From Microvirga arvi (GTDB taxonomy: Bacteria > Pseudomonadota > Alphaproteobacteria > Rhizobiales > Beijerinckiaceae), in NCBI RefSeq assembly GCF_016892765.1, contig NZ_JAFEMD010000014.1, positions 1 to 64,000 on the forward strand: a stretch of DNA of 64,000 nucleotides, written 5' to 3'. The position numbers were made by a program, and so were the translations under genes. Shown here piece after piece: positions 25,801 through 35,548 of the stretch (position 1 is its first letter; each line of letters starts with the position of its first letter). A model generated the notes under the pieces. It was not told where the DNA came from, ran no database searches, and was given only the letters and a program-made list of their open reading frames with translations.

Positions 25801-26059
25801 CAGCTATCCGACACAAACATCGCAAGTTGCCGAGTGGGACCTGACACTTCTGGAGAGGGCTCAGGGCAAGGTGGGGCCCACTCTCCAGAGCTTCGCAGCT
25901 CGGGTCTATATCAGGGGTATCGCGATCAACTTGACGGACAATCTCATTCAGTGGATCGAGAACCCGCGCTCCATCGCTCCTAAGACAGCCATGCCGATCA
26001 CGGGCGTCTCCCGGGCTGAGGCGAGGCATGTCGCGGCCTATCTCTACACGTTGCGCTGA
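25801..26059 (+). pseudogene. decayed cytochrome c C-terminal fragment
   Basis: From 25871 one frame encodes VGPTLQSFAARVYIRG, NLIQWIENPRSIAPKTAMP and EARHVAAYLYTLR, the characteristic end of a class I cytochrome c. The CxxCH haem motif expected just before is gone. Another frame reads CRVGPDTSGEGSG from 25828, where a haem motif would stand, and must shift by one base near 25866 to join the good part. No start or signal peptide is seen. It is therefore a frameshifted relic. The stretch 26060-26354 after it holds the urt promoter. Confidence 0.7.
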
Positions 26060-26289
26060 CCGCAGAGAGGTGGCCACCAGTTCCGGCATCGTGCTCGATA
26101 GGCACGAACTAGGCTGATGAAAGCATCAGATCGACCTATGGCTACGCTGTCACGCCGTCCGGCCTTGAGCATGTGCACCAAGGACCGCCTCAGATTTGAG
26201 CTTTCGATGCTTTTCTGAGCAGAGGCTCCGGCTCGGCTCTCCGGTTACATGAATACACTGCCGCTACGCAGCTGCGCCACCGGTACCAT

Positions 26290-26305
26290 TGGCATGGTTC
26301 TTGCT
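26290..26305 (+). promoter_or_regulatory. sigma-54 (RpoN) promoter for the urt-ure operon
   Basis: TGGCATGGTTCTTGCT fits the -24/-12 consensus TGGCAY-N5-TTGCW, with exactly 12 bases from GG to GC. It lies 50 bases before the urtA ATG, putting transcription start near 26317. TGCACCA at 26174-26180 resembles half of an NtrC site at a suitable enhancer distance. Nitrogen-limitation control of urea uptake and urease is well known, so this is a strong functional fit. Confidence 0.75.
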
Positions 26306-26354
26306 TAGTGACCCGTGCTGCACCTGAAGCAGGGCAGGCAAGGGAGAAGGACCT

Positions 26355-27644
26355 ATGTCGATATTCAACATGACGCGGAGAAACCTGATGGCGCTGACGG
26401 CAGCGGCTCTGGTTTCGAGCGCCACGGCGCAAGCCGCAAAAGCAGAGGAAACGATCAAGGTAGGGGTTCTCCACTCGTTGTCGGGCACGATGGCGATCAG
26501 CGAGACGACGTTGAAAGACGTCATGCTGATGCTCGTTGCGGAACAGAACAAAAAGGGCGGATTGCTCGGCAAGAAGCTTGAGGCGGTTGTCGTCGATCCA
26601 GCCTCCAACTGGCCGCTCTTCGCCGAGAAGGCTCGTGAGCTAATAAGCCAGCACAAGGTTTCAGCCGTCTTCGGCGCCTGGACCTCCGTGTCGCGTAAGT
26701 CGGTATTGCCGGTTTTCAAGGAACTGAACAGCATCCTGTTCTACCCCGTCCAGTATGAGGGCGAGGAGAGCGAGCGGAACGTGTTCTACACGGGCGCTGC
26801 GCCCAACCAGCAAGCGATCCCGGCCGTCGATTATCTCGCCAAGGAGGAGAAGGTCGAGCGCTGGGTCCTGGCCGGTACCGATTACGTCTATCCGCGCACG
26901 ACCAACAAGATCCTTGAGGCCTATCTGAAGTCCAAAGGCGTGAAGACCGAGGACATCATGATCAGCTACACGCCCTTCGGTCATTCCGACTGGCAGACCA
27001 TTGTTGCCGATATCAAGAAATTCGGCTCGGCGGGCAAGAAGACGGCCGTTGTCTCCACGATCAATGGCGACGCCAACGTGCCGTTCTATAAGGAACTCGC
27101 CAACCAGGGCGTCAAGGCGACGGACATCCCCGTGGTCGCCTTCTCGGTAGGCGAGGAGGAACTCGCCGGCATCGATACGAAGCCACTCGTCGGCCATCTC
27201 GCCGCCTGGAACTACTTCCAGTCCGTCGAGACGCCCGAGAACAAGGCGTTTATCGAGAAATGGAAGGACTTCACGAAGAACGCCAAGCGCGTCACGAATG
27301 ACCCGATGGAAGCCCATGTCGTCGGCTTCAACATGTGGGTGAAGGCGGTCGAGAAAGCCGGCACGACGGATCCCGACAAGGTCATTGACACCATCATCGG
27401 CGTCCAGGTGCCGAACCTCACCGGCGGCGTCTCGGAAATGCTGCCGAACCACCACATCACCAAGCCAGTGCTCATCGGCGAGATCAAAGATGACGGCCAG
27501 TTCGATACCGTATGGCAGACGGACGGCCTCGTACCGGGCGAAGCCTGGTCGAAGCACCTTGAGGGCTCTAAGGACCTGATCGCCGACTGGAAGACTTTGA
27601 AGTGCGGCAACTACAACACCGTCACAAAGAAGTGCGGCGCCTGA
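26355..27644 (+). CDS. urtA: urea ABC transporter substrate-binding protein UrtA
   Basis: This 429-residue periplasmic protein has a signal peptide (MTRRNLMALTAAALVSSATA followed by QAAKAEE). The mature part has VGVLHSLSGTMAISETTLKD, FGAWTSVSRKSVLPV, LFYPVQYEGEE and the C-terminal KPVLIGEIKDDGQFD, all diagnostic for UrtA/FmdD. GGGAGAAGG precedes the ATG. It captures urea for the UrtBCDE complex. The strong homology and the downstream urease genes exclude an amino-acid role. Confidence 0.96.
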   Translation: MSIFNMTRRNLMALTAAALVSSATAQAAKAEETIKVGVLHSLSGTMAISETTLKDVMLMLVAEQNKKGGLLGKKLEAVVVDPASNWPLFAEKARELISQHKVSAVFGAWTSVSRKSVLPVFKELNSILFYPVQYEGEESERNVFYTGAAPNQQAIPAVDYLAKEEKVERWVLAGTDYVYPRTTNKILEAYLKSKGVKTEDIMISYTPFGHSDWQTIVADIKKFGSAGKKTAVVSTINGDANVPFYKELANQGVKATDIPVVAFSVGEEELAGIDTKPLVGHLAAWNYFQSVETPENKAFIEKWKDFTKNAKRVTNDPMEAHVVGFNMWVKAVEKAGTTDPDKVIDTIIGVQVPNLTGGVSEMLPNHHITKPVLIGEIKDDGQFDTVWQTDGLVPGEAWSKHLEGSKDLIADWKTLKCGNYNTVTKKCGA

Positions 27645-27657
27645 TCAGCTGACAGGC

Positions 27658-27682
27658 GAGGGCGGTCACCTGGGCCGCCCTC
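27658..27682 (+). other. intergenic stem-loop after urtA
   Basis: GAGGGCGG, a 9-base loop and CCGCCCTC form an 8-bp stem 13 bases after the urtA stop. The sequence continues TCACCCCTCC then TTTT, too far for efficient termination. It fits differential expression of UrtA over the rest of the operon. Confidence 0.65.
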
Positions 27683-27709
27683 TCACCCCTCCTTTTCAAA
27701 GTTTGCTTC

Positions 27710-29302
27710 ATGATCCGCTTATACATTCTCCTGCGAGTCTTTGTGCTGCTGGTCGGCATGACAGGTGTTGCCCTCGCAGGTGAGTACGAAGACGCATTGC
27801 CGAAATTCACCACCGGGAACTATTCTGATACCGAAGAGGCTATCGGCGCGGTCGCCGCCAGCAGGCACCCCCTATCCCTGGCTCTTATTGAGGCATTGCA
27901 GGACGGGAGACTTCTGGCTGGCATGGGCCAAGTGTTCATCCGCGATGCAGCGGGCGATCTCCTCAATGCCGAGACTGGACAGCCGCATGGTGCCACCTCC
28001 CGAGACCTTAAGCCGATCCGCGTCAACAACCGCATCCGCCGCGCCATCGAGGCCGCACTCGGCGGGCTGACATTGCTCAGCACGAATGCCGGAACGCGCA
28101 TGGAGGCGGCCCGGGCCGTCTTCCGCTCCCGAGACGCGGCGGCTCTTCCCACCCTCGCGCACGCCATCGCTCAGGAGAGCGATCCCACGGTGAGGCAAGC
28201 CCTTCAGCAGGCCCGCGCGGCAATTCTAGTTGGCAAGGCCGATGCATCCCCGGGCGACCGTCTCGAAGCCGTGGAAACCCTGCGGGTGCGAGGCGATCAG
28301 GATGCTCTGGCACTTCTGTCCAACCTGCCTGCCGACAGCGTGCCGGAACTCACGGAATCCGCTCGGAAAGCGGCCGACGGAATCCGCTCGCGGCTGGCAT
28401 TCTGGAACGTCCTCCAGAATGTCTGGTATGGTGTCTCCCTCGGTTCAGTGCTGCTGCTCGCCGCCATCGGTCTTGCCATCACCTTCGGCACCATGGGGGT
28501 CATCAACATGGCCCATGGCGAGATGGTGATGCTGGGAGCCTATACGACCTTTGTGGTGCAGGAGCTCATCCGCACCTATGTGCCCGGGCTGTTCGAAATC
28601 TCGCTGTTCATCGCGTTGCCGCTCGCCTTTCTGATCGCGGGTGCGGTCGGCATCTTCATCGAACGTACCATCATCCGCTTCCTCTATGGCAGACCGCTCG
28701 AAACCCTGCTCGCGACCTGGGGTCTCTCCCTGATCCTTCAGCAGGGCGTCCGCACAATCTTCGGCCCTACCAACCGTGAGGTCAGCACACCAGTCTGGAT
28801 GAGCGGCGCGCTGGACATCGGTGCGATGAGCCTGACGTACAACCGCATTGCGATCGTGGTCTTCGCCTTCTCGGTCTTTGCAATCCTGCTCCTCGTGCTG
28901 CGATACACTTCGCTCGGGCTCTACATGCGGGCCGTCACCCAGAACCGGCGTATGGCTGGCTCCATGGGCATCCGGACCAACCGCATTGACGCCCTGGCCT
29001 TTGGGCTTGGATCAGGAGTTGCGGGCATTGCCGGCGTGGCGCTTTCCCAGATCGACAATGTCAGTCCCAATCTTGGGCAGGGATACATCATTGACAGCTT
29101 CATGGTTGTCGTTTTCGGCGGTGTCGGGAATCTCTGGGGCACGCTAGTCGGCTCAATGACGCTCGGCATCGCAAACAAGCTGCTCGAACCCTATGCAGGT
29201 GCGGTCCTCGGCAAGATTGCCCTGCTCATCGCGATCATCCTCTTCATACAAAGGCGTCCGCGCGGGCTCTTCGCGCTCAGAGGCAGGGCGGTCGAAGCAT
29301 GA
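27710..29302 (+). CDS. urtB: urea ABC transporter permease UrtB
   Basis: This 530-residue protein has a signal-like first helix and a periplasmic N-terminal region to about residue 235 with helical-repeat character, followed by the LivH-type permease domain. The permease shows LLAAIGLAITFGTMGVINMAHGE, here seen as FGTMGVINMAHGEM, plus ETLLATWGLSLILQQ and VVFGGVGNLWGTLVG. The long N-terminal extension is normal for UrtB. Its end overlaps urtC by four bases (ATGA), so the subunits are translationally coupled. Confidence 0.95.
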   Translation: MIRLYILLRVFVLLVGMTGVALAGEYEDALPKFTTGNYSDTEEAIGAVAASRHPLSLALIEALQDGRLLAGMGQVFIRDAAGDLLNAETGQPHGATSRDLKPIRVNNRIRRAIEAALGGLTLLSTNAGTRMEAARAVFRSRDAAALPTLAHAIAQESDPTVRQALQQARAAILVGKADASPGDRLEAVETLRVRGDQDALALLSNLPADSVPELTESARKAADGIRSRLAFWNVLQNVWYGVSLGSVLLLAAIGLAITFGTMGVINMAHGEMVMLGAYTTFVVQELIRTYVPGLFEISLFIALPLAFLIAGAVGIFIERTIIRFLYGRPLETLLATWGLSLILQQGVRTIFGPTNREVSTPVWMSGALDIGAMSLTYNRIAIVVFAFSVFAILLLVLRYTSLGLYMRAVTQNRRMAGSMGIRTNRIDALAFGLGSGVAGIAGVALSQIDNVSPNLGQGYIIDSFMVVVFGGVGNLWGTLVGSMTLGIANKLLEPYAGAVLGKIALLIAIILFIQRRPRGLFALRGRAVEA

Positions 29303-30435
29303 AAACTCGGTTCTTCTTCGACAGGCAGACCGTTCTCGTTCTGTCGTTCCTCACAGCCGCCGCTGTCCTGGTGCCCGCGATGAACGGGCTGGCCGCGCCC
29401 GGCTCGGCGCTGCATCTCCCGGATCACATAGTGCCTCTTCTCGGCAAGTATTTGTGTTTCGCCCTGCTCGCGCTCTCGGTCGATCTGATCTGGGGGTTCT
29501 GCGGCATTCTCTCCCTTGGACACGGAGCCTTCTTCGCGCTTGGAGGCTATGCGATGGGCATGTACCTCATGCGTCAGATCGGGCCGCGAGGCGTCTATTC
29601 CGATCCGATCCTGCCCGATTTCATGGTGTTCCTGAACTGGAAAGATTTGCCCTGGTTCTGGCAGGGCTTCGACTGGTTCCCCTTTGCTGCACTGATGGTG
29701 CTTTTGGTGCCGGGTTGTCTCGCCTTCGTCTTCGGCTGGTTCGCCTTCAGGTCACGGGTCACAGGGGTCTATTTCTCCATCATCACACAAGCGATGACAT
29801 TCGCGCTGATGTTGGCCTTCTTCCGCAATGACATGGGATTGGGTGGCAACAACGGGTTGACCGACTTCAAGGAAATCCTCGGCTTCCCGGTGCAGGCGGG
29901 CTCGACGCGCATTGCCCTATTCGTGCTCTCGGTCGCGGCGCTTGCGGGCGGCTACCTGCTGTGCCGTTGGGTCGTGGGGACTAAGTTCGGCAAGGTCCTC
30001 GTGGCCGTGCGGGACGCAGAGAGCCGTACGCGTTTCCTCGGCTATCGCGTCGAGCACTACAAGCTCGCGGTCTTTACCCTCTCCGCCATGCTGGCAGGTG
30101 TCGCGGGTGCGCTTTACGTGCCGCAAGTCGGCATCATCAATCCGAGCGAGTTTGCTCCCGCCAGCTCCATCGAGGTTGTCATCTGGGTGGCAGTCGGCGG
30201 ACGCGGGACTCTGGTCGGAGCGATTCTGGGCGCCATGGTGGTCAATGCGGGCAAGACATGGTTCACGGGCGCATTGCCGGAGTTCTGGTTGTTCGCTCTC
30301 GGCGGTCTCTTCGTCTTCGTCACACTGTTCATGCCCAACGGCATTCTCGGTGCTGCAGGAGACCTCTGGGAGCGTTCCAGCCAGAAACTGCGGGCTGCGC
30401 GGTCGCCTAAACCGCTCACGCATGCGGCGGAGTGA
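29299..30435 (+). CDS. urtC: urea ABC transporter permease UrtC
   Basis: This 378-residue LivM-type permease has LIWGFCGILSLGHGAFFALGG, read here as GFCGILSLGHGAFFALGGY, then GVYFSIITQAMTFALMLAFF and the C-terminal ASSIEVVIWVAVGGRGTLVGA. It pairs with UrtB to form the urea channel. The spacing to urtD is three bases. Confidence 0.95.
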   Translation: MKTRFFFDRQTVLVLSFLTAAAVLVPAMNGLAAPGSALHLPDHIVPLLGKYLCFALLALSVDLIWGFCGILSLGHGAFFALGGYAMGMYLMRQIGPRGVYSDPILPDFMVFLNWKDLPWFWQGFDWFPFAALMVLLVPGCLAFVFGWFAFRSRVTGVYFSIITQAMTFALMLAFFRNDMGLGGNNGLTDFKEILGFPVQAGSTRIALFVLSVAALAGGYLLCRWVVGTKFGKVLVAVRDAESRTRFLGYRVEHYKLAVFTLSAMLAGVAGALYVPQVGIINPSEFAPASSIEVVIWVAVGGRGTLVGAILGAMVVNAGKTWFTGALPEFWLFALGGLFVFVTLFMPNGILGAAGDLWERSSQKLRAARSPKPLTHAAE

Positions 30436-30438
30436 GCC

Positions 30439-31191
30439 ATGACCGCACCGGTAACGCCAGCACTGCTCTATCTCGACAATGTCACCGTATCCTTCGATGG
30501 CTTTCGTGCGCTGAATGCTCTCTCTCTTGCCATCGATCACGCGGAAATGCGCGCCATTATCGGCCCCAACGGGGCAGGCAAGACGACCATGATGGACGTG
30601 ATCACCGGCAAGACACGACCTAACGAGGGCACCGCGCTGTTCGAAGGATCCTACGACCTGACCACTCTCGACGAGGCGGCCATCGCAGAACTCGGCATAG
30701 GACGTAAATTCCAGACCCCGACAGTATTCGAGATGCATACGGTCGAAGACAATCTCCTGCTGGCTCTGCAAGGGGCGCGTAGCCCGCTCGCGGCGCTGCT
30801 CTCGCGGCGCTTGGCGCGGGAAAGAGAGAGGATCGATGCCTTGTTGGAGCGGGTCCGCCTCACCCCAAACCGTCACCGCAGAGCCGGGGAACTGTCCCAT
30901 GGCCAGAAACAGTGGCTTGAGATCGGAATGCTGCTGGCGCAGGAGCCCAAACTCCTTCTGATCGACGAGCCTGCAGCCGGGATGACGGACCAGGAAACCG
31001 CAGACACTGCCGACCTCCTGCGCGAGATCGCCAAGACGAAGGCCGTGATCGTGGTGGAGCACGACATGACCTTCGTTCGTGACCTCGGCGTGAAGGTCAC
31101 ATGTCTGCATGAGGGTTCCATGCTCGCGGAAGGATCGCTCGATGTGGTGAGCGCAAACGAGCGCGTGGTTGAGGTTTACCTAGGCCGATGA
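30439..31191 (+). CDS. urtD: urea ABC transporter ATPase UrtD
   Basis: This 250-residue LivG-type ATPase has Walker A IIGPNGAGKTTMMDVITGK, a signature region degenerated to ELSHGQKQWLEIGMLLAQ, and Walker B LLLIDEPAAGMTDQE. The GIGRKFQTPTVFEMHTVEDN stretch is typical of this subfamily. It overlaps urtE by four bases. Confidence 0.95.
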   Translation: MTAPVTPALLYLDNVTVSFDGFRALNALSLAIDHAEMRAIIGPNGAGKTTMMDVITGKTRPNEGTALFEGSYDLTTLDEAAIAELGIGRKFQTPTVFEMHTVEDNLLLALQGARSPLAALLSRRLARERERIDALLERVRLTPNRHRRAGELSHGQKQWLEIGMLLAQEPKLLLIDEPAAGMTDQETADTADLLREIAKTKAVIVVEHDMTFVRDLGVKVTCLHEGSMLAEGSLDVVSANERVVEVYLGR

Positions 31192-31889
31192 CAATGCTTG
31201 CAGTCGAAAACCTGTCTCTCCATTACAGCGCAGCCCAGGCCCTGCGCAGCGTTACCGTTACGGCCGCCGTGGGGGAGGTAACGTGTGTCCTCGGCCGCAA
31301 CGGCGTGGGCAAGACATCGCTCCTGCGCGCCATTGCGGGCCACCGGCCGATTTCGGGCGGCAGCATCGTCTTCGATGGCCAGGACATCGCACGCCTGAAA
31401 CCGTTCGAGCGTGCGGCGCGGGGAATTGCCTATGTGCCTCAAGGACGGGAAATCTTTCCGCTCCTGACCGTGAAGGAGAACCTCGAAACCGGCTTCGCAC
31501 CCTTAAAGCGCGGAGCGCGGCAGATTCCTGAGGAGGTGTTCGAGCTTTTTCCGGTGCTCAAGACCATGTTGGCGCGGCGCGGCGGAGATCTCTCAGGTGG
31601 GCAGCAGCAGCAGCTCGCTATTGGTCGCGCGCTGGTGATGCGTCCGCGTCTCCTCGTGCTCGATGAGCCGACTGAAGGCATCCAGCCCTCGATCATCAAG
31701 GATATCGGACGCGCGATCTCTTACCTGCGCGAGCGAAGAGACATGGCGATCCTGCTCGTCGAACAGTACTTCGACTTCGCCCGCGATCTGGCGGATCGTT
31801 TCGTGGTCATGGAACGCGGCGAGATCGTTCAGCATGGTGATCGAGCAGCGCTGGAGGGGGATGATGTTCGTCAGCGCCTCGCCATTTGA
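31188..31889 (+). CDS. urtE: urea ABC transporter ATPase UrtE
   Basis: This 233-residue LivF-type ATPase has Walker A VLGRNGVGKTSLLRAIAGH, Q-loop YVPQGREIFPLLTV, signature DLSGGQQQQLAIGRAL and Walker B LLVLDEPTEGIQPS. It is the last transporter gene. Its 3' end overlaps the start of ureD, linking uptake and hydrolysis in one transcript. Confidence 0.95.
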   Translation: MTMLAVENLSLHYSAAQALRSVTVTAAVGEVTCVLGRNGVGKTSLLRAIAGHRPISGGSIVFDGQDIARLKPFERAARGIAYVPQGREIFPLLTVKENLETGFAPLKRGARQIPEEVFELFPVLKTMLARRGGDLSGGQQQQLAIGRALVMRPRLLVLDEPTEGIQPSIIKDIGRAISYLRERRDMAILLVEQYFDFARDLADRFVVMERGEIVQHGDRAALEGDDVRQRLAI

Positions 31890-32706
31890 CGGCGTACCCG
31901 CGCTGCGTCAGCGGGCCGTCGGTCGTGTTTCATTCGCCGCAGCCTCTCTCCATAGGCGGACCCGGCCAATGCGCATCGAGGAAAGCGGCTCCATGCGCAT
32001 CCGCCTCCCGAAAGGAGAGGGCGCCGGGCTCGACGCGGTTCTCGTCAACACCGCAGGCGGCATCGCCTGCGGGGACCAGTTTACCGTGGAAATCGAGGCT
32101 CAGGCCGATGCTTCGGTGACAGTCGCGACGCCAGCTGCGGAAAAGGTCTATCGCTCGGACGGGCCAGTCTCCAGGATGTCGGTGAAGCTCCACGCAGGGG
32201 CAGGAGCCCGGCTCGATTGGCTCCCGCAGGAGACGATCCTGTTCGACAGCGCGAGGCTCGATCGGCAGCTTGAGGCGGACATCGCCGAGGACGCGCGCCT
32301 GACTTTGCTCGAGGCGGTCGTCTTCGGGCGGGAGGCAAGGGCGGAGCGCATGGCGGACGGCCTCTTCATCGACCGCTGGCGCATCCGCCGAGGGTCGCGC
32401 CTCGTCTACGCGGACACGTTGCGGCTCGACGGGCCGATCGCCGACCTGCTGCAGAAGCCGAGCGTGGGAAACGGTGCACGTGCCCTCGCGACCTTGATTC
32501 ATGTGGCCCCGGATGCCGAGGCTCGCCTGGAAGACATACGCGAGCAGCTGTCCTCCGGAATTGGCTGTGATGCTGCGGCGAGCGCTTGGAACGGCCTTCT
32601 CGCCGTGCGGTTCTGCGCTGTCACCATTGAGGCGCTGCGTGCCGCCATCTGCCCCTTCCTCCTCACCTTTCGTGACGAGCCCCTGCCTCGCGTCTGGCTC
32701 AGCTAA
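31864..32706 (+). CDS. ureD: urease accessory protein UreD
   Basis: This roughly 280-residue urease maturation scaffold binds the apo-urease and, with UreF and UreG, delivers nickel. It has VNTAGGIACGDQFTVEIEAQ (NTAGGIAxGD is the family hallmark), PAAEKVYRS and LDWLPQETILFD. GGAGGGGGATG stands right before ATG 31864; ATG 31861 is the alternative. The first 26 bases overlap urtE, so translation is probably coupled. Confidence 0.92.
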   Translation: MFVSASPFDGVPALRQRAVGRVSFAAASLHRRTRPMRIEESGSMRIRLPKGEGAGLDAVLVNTAGGIACGDQFTVEIEAQADASVTVATPAAEKVYRSDGPVSRMSVKLHAGAGARLDWLPQETILFDSARLDRQLEADIAEDARLTLLEAVVFGREARAERMADGLFIDRWRIRRGSRLVYADTLRLDGPIADLLQKPSVGNGARALATLIHVAPDAEARLEDIREQLSSGIGCDAAASAWNGLLAVRFCAVTIEALRAAICPFLLTFRDEPLPRVWLS

Positions 32707-32715
32707 GGTTTAAGA

Positions 32716-33336
32716 ATGCACCTCACTCCTCGTGAAAAAGACAAGCTCCTCATCGCCATGGCCGCCATGGTGGCCCGCCGCCGCTTGGAGCGCGGCGTGA
32801 AGCTCAACCATCCGGAGGCAATTGCTCTCATCACCGACACGGTGGTGGAGGGCGCCCGCGATGGGCGCTCCGTGGCCGAGTTGATGGAGGCGGGCGCGCA
32901 TGTCGTCAACGCCGAACAGGTGATGGAGGGTGTGGCCGAGATGATTCACGACATTCAGGTCGAGGCCACGTTCCCCGATGGCACCAAGCTCGTGACCGTG
33001 CATCACCCGATCCGGGGCGCTGCTTCCGAGGATGTGCCCGGCGAGGTCGTGACGCAGGATGGAGAGATCGTTTTCAATGAAGGTGCGGACCGAACCGTGC
33101 TGACGGTGGCGAACACCGGCGACCGCCCGATCCAGGTCGGGAGCCATTATCACTTCTTCGAGACCAATCCGGCCCTGTCGTTTGAGCGCGAGAAGGCACG
33201 CGGCATGCGACTTGATATCGCGCCCGGAACGGCGGTGCGGTTCGAGCCGGGCTCCACCCGCGAGGTCGTTCTGGTTCCCTTGTCGGGCAAGCGCGAAGTC
33301 TACGGTTTTCGCCAAACCGTAATGGGGGCCCTCTGA
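32716..33336 (+). CDS. ureAB: fused urease gamma/beta subunit UreAB
   Basis: This 206-residue fusion has the gamma subunit at residues 1-100 ([46 protein letters not shown] split as [11 protein letters not shown] and [15 protein letters not shown]). The beta subunit spans about residues 108-206 ([31 protein letters not shown]). Most proteobacteria encode these separately; a gamma-beta fusion is known from Helicobacter and some other bacteria. The stop overlaps the ureC start by one base. It is a structural part of the cytoplasmic nickel urease. Confidence 0.95.
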   Translation: MHLTPREKDKLLIAMAAMVARRRLERGVKLNHPEAIALITDTVVEGARDGRSVAELMEAGAHVVNAEQVMEGVAEMIHDIQVEATFPDGTKLVTVHHPIRGAASEDVPGEVVTQDGEIVFNEGADRTVLTVANTGDRPIQVGSHYHFFETNPALSFEREKARGMRLDIAPGTAVRFEPGSTREVVLVPLSGKREVYGFRQTVMGAL

Positions 33337-35063
33337 TGACGAATGGAAGGAAGCCTGCCTCGCTCCCGCGCGCGGCCTATGCCGACATGTTCGGCCCCAC
33401 CAAAGGGGACAGGATCAGGCTCGCCGACACTTCCCTCGTGATCGAGGTCGAGAAGGACTTCACGACGTATGGGGAGGAGGTGAAGTTCGGCGGCGGCAAG
33501 GTCATTCGTGATGGAATGGGACAGAGTCAGGTGACCCGTGCCGGGGGGGCAGTCGATACCGTGATCACGAATGCGGTCATTCTTGACCATTCTGGCATCG
33601 TGAAGGCCGATATCGGCATCAGGGGCGGACGGATCGCTGCCATAGGCAAGGCCGGAAACCCGGATGTACAGCCTCATGTCGATATCATCATCGGGCCGGG
33701 TACGGAGATCATTGCCGGGGAGGGCAAGATCGTCACAGCCGGCGGCTTCGACTCTCATATCCACTTCATCTGCCCGCAGCAGATCGAAGAGGCGCTGATG
33801 TCCGGCATCACTACAATGCTTGGCGGCGGAACAGGTCCTGCGACCGGTACCTTCGCCACCACCTGCACGCCGGGGCCTTGGCATATTGCCCGCATGATCG
33901 AGGCAGCAGACGGTTTTCCCATGAATCTCGCCTTTACAGGCAAGGGCAACGCCTCGCAGCCCGGTGCTCTGGAAGAGATGATCCAGGCGGGAGCCTGCGC
34001 CCTCAAGCTGCACGAGGATTGGGGCACCACCCCTGCGGCTATCGATTGCTGCCTCTCGGTGGCTGATGCCTACGACGTGCAGGTGATGATCCATACCGAC
34101 ACCCTCAACGAATCCGGTTTCGTCGAAGATACGATTGCAGCCTTCAAGGGTCGCACGATCCATGCCTTTCATACGGAAGGGGCAGGTGGCGGCCACGCGC
34201 CGGACATCATCAAGGTTGCGGGCCTTCCCAATGTGCTGCCGTCCTCCACCAATCCGACGCGGCCTTATACGGTGAACACCATTGACGAGCATCTCGACAT
34301 GCTCATGGTCTGCCACCATCTCGACCCGTCGATCCCTGAGGATCTGGCCTTCGCCGAGAGCCGCATCCGCAAGGAGACAATAGCGGCTGAGGATATCCTC
34401 CACGATATCGGCGCGCTCTCGATGATGTCCTCCGACAGCCAAGCCATGGGTCGCGTGGGCGAGGTCATCATCCGCACCTGGCAGACGGCGCATAAGATGA
34501 AGGTGCAGCGCGGGCCGCTGCCTAGCGAAACCGGTGACAACGACAACCTGCGCGCGCGACGGTATGTGGCGAAATACACGATCAATCCCGCCATCGCCCA
34601 TGGCGTGTCCCGGCATATCGGCTCCGTCGAGACCGGAAAGCTTGCCGACCTCGTGGTCTGGACGCCGGCTTTCTTCGGGGTGAAGCCCGATCTCATCATC
34701 AAGGGCGGAGCCATCGCGGCGGCGCTCATGGGTGATCCGAACGCGTCGATCCCGACCCCGCAGCCAGTACATTACCGGCCAATGTTCGGAGCCTATGGCC
34801 GGGCGCTCGTGACAACCTCCCTGACATTTGTGTCAAAAGCTGCCCTTGAAAACGGCCTTGCCGGGAAGCTCGGAGTTCAGAAACAGCTGGTCGCCGTCGA
34901 GAACGTACGCGGCGGCATCGGCAAAAAGGACATGGTGCTGAACGGTGCCACGCCTGTCATTGAGGTAGATCCCGAGACCTATGACGTTCGCGCCGACGGC
35001 GAATTGCTGGTCTGCGAACCGGCCAAGGTCCTCCCCATGGCTCAACGCTACTTCCTGTTCTGA
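33336..35063 (+). CDS. ureC: urease alpha (catalytic) subunit UreC
   Basis: This 575-residue amidohydrolase hydrolyses urea to ammonia and carbamate. Nickel ligands are the HIH of [10 protein letters not shown] (about residue 140), the carbamylated Lys in ALKLHEDWG (about 224), His in MIHTDTLNE, His in [12 protein letters not shown], and Asp in [12 protein letters not shown] (about 365). The mobile-flap Cys-His pair is in MVCHHLDP (about 325). No key residue is missing, so it should be active once matured. All accessory genes follow directly. Confidence 0.97.
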   Translation: MTNGRKPASLPRAAYADMFGPTKGDRIRLADTSLVIEVEKDFTTYGEEVKFGGGKVIRDGMGQSQVTRAGGAVDTVITNAVILDHSGIVKADIGIRGGRIAAIGKAGNPDVQPHVDIIIGPGTEIIAGEGKIVTAGGFDSHIHFICPQQIEEALMSGITTMLGGGTGPATGTFATTCTPGPWHIARMIEAADGFPMNLAFTGKGNASQPGALEEMIQAGACALKLHEDWGTTPAAIDCCLSVADAYDVQVMIHTDTLNESGFVEDTIAAFKGRTIHAFHTEGAGGGHAPDIIKVAGLPNVLPSSTNPTRPYTVNTIDEHLDMLMVCHHLDPSIPEDLAFAESRIRKETIAAEDILHDIGALSMMSSDSQAMGRVGEVIIRTWQTAHKMKVQRGPLPSETGDNDNLRARRYVAKYTINPAIAHGVSRHIGSVETGKLADLVVWTPAFFGVKPDLIIKGGAIAAALMGDPNASIPTPQPVHYRPMFGAYGRALVTTSLTFVSKAALENGLAGKLGVQKQLVAVENVRGGIGKKDMVLNGATPVIEVDPETYDVRADGELLVCEPAKVLPMAQRYFLF

Positions 35064-35065
35064 AC

Positions 35066-35548
35066 ATGATCCGAGCCACATCCATCATCCGCCGCAATGC
35101 CGTCGATCAGGACCGCATCATCGATATCATCACCCTCGATCACGGCGACCGTCACCGCCGCCGGATCATGCTGAACGCCGATGGAGGCACCGCTTTCCTG
35201 CTCGACCTCGACAAGGCCGATGTGCTGGAGGACGGGGACGCTATCCGCCTTGAAAGCGGCTGGTTAGTCGGGGTGAAGGCGGCGAAAGAGAAGCTCATCG
35301 AGGTATCAACGGAGGATCCCCTCGATCTCCTCACCTTAGCTTGGCACATCGGCAACCGGCATGTTCCCGCTGAAATCACGAGGTCTGCCATCTACATCGC
35401 CTACGACCATGTGCTGCTCGACATGCTCCAAGGCTTGGGAGCCAAGACCGAAGTTGTCGAGCGCGCGTTATGCCCTGTGCGTGGAGCCTACCACCACGAG
35501 CACAGCGAGCATTCAGGCCATCCTAGCCATGGACACGGTCATGGATGA
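35066..35548 (+). CDS. ureE: urease accessory protein UreE
   Basis: This 160-residue nickel chaperone has an N-terminal peptide-binding-like domain and a C-terminal metal-binding domain. The tail is His-rich (eight His in the last 18 residues, ending GHGHG), typical for nickel storage. The gene overlaps ureF by 20 bases. Confidence 0.92.
   Translation: MIRATSIIRRNAVDQDRIIDIITLDHGDRHRRRIMLNADGGTAFLLDLDKADVLEDGDAIRLESGWLVGVKAAKEKLIEVSTEDPLDLLTLAWHIGNRHVPAEITRSAIYIAYDHVLLDMLQGLGAKTEVVERALCPVRGAYHHEHSEHSGHPSHGHGHG

Noticed and set aside
25439-26089. 216-codon minus-strand frame over the cytochrome relic
   Set aside because: No recognisable domain, no ribosome site, and the plus strand carries clear though broken cytochrome homology.
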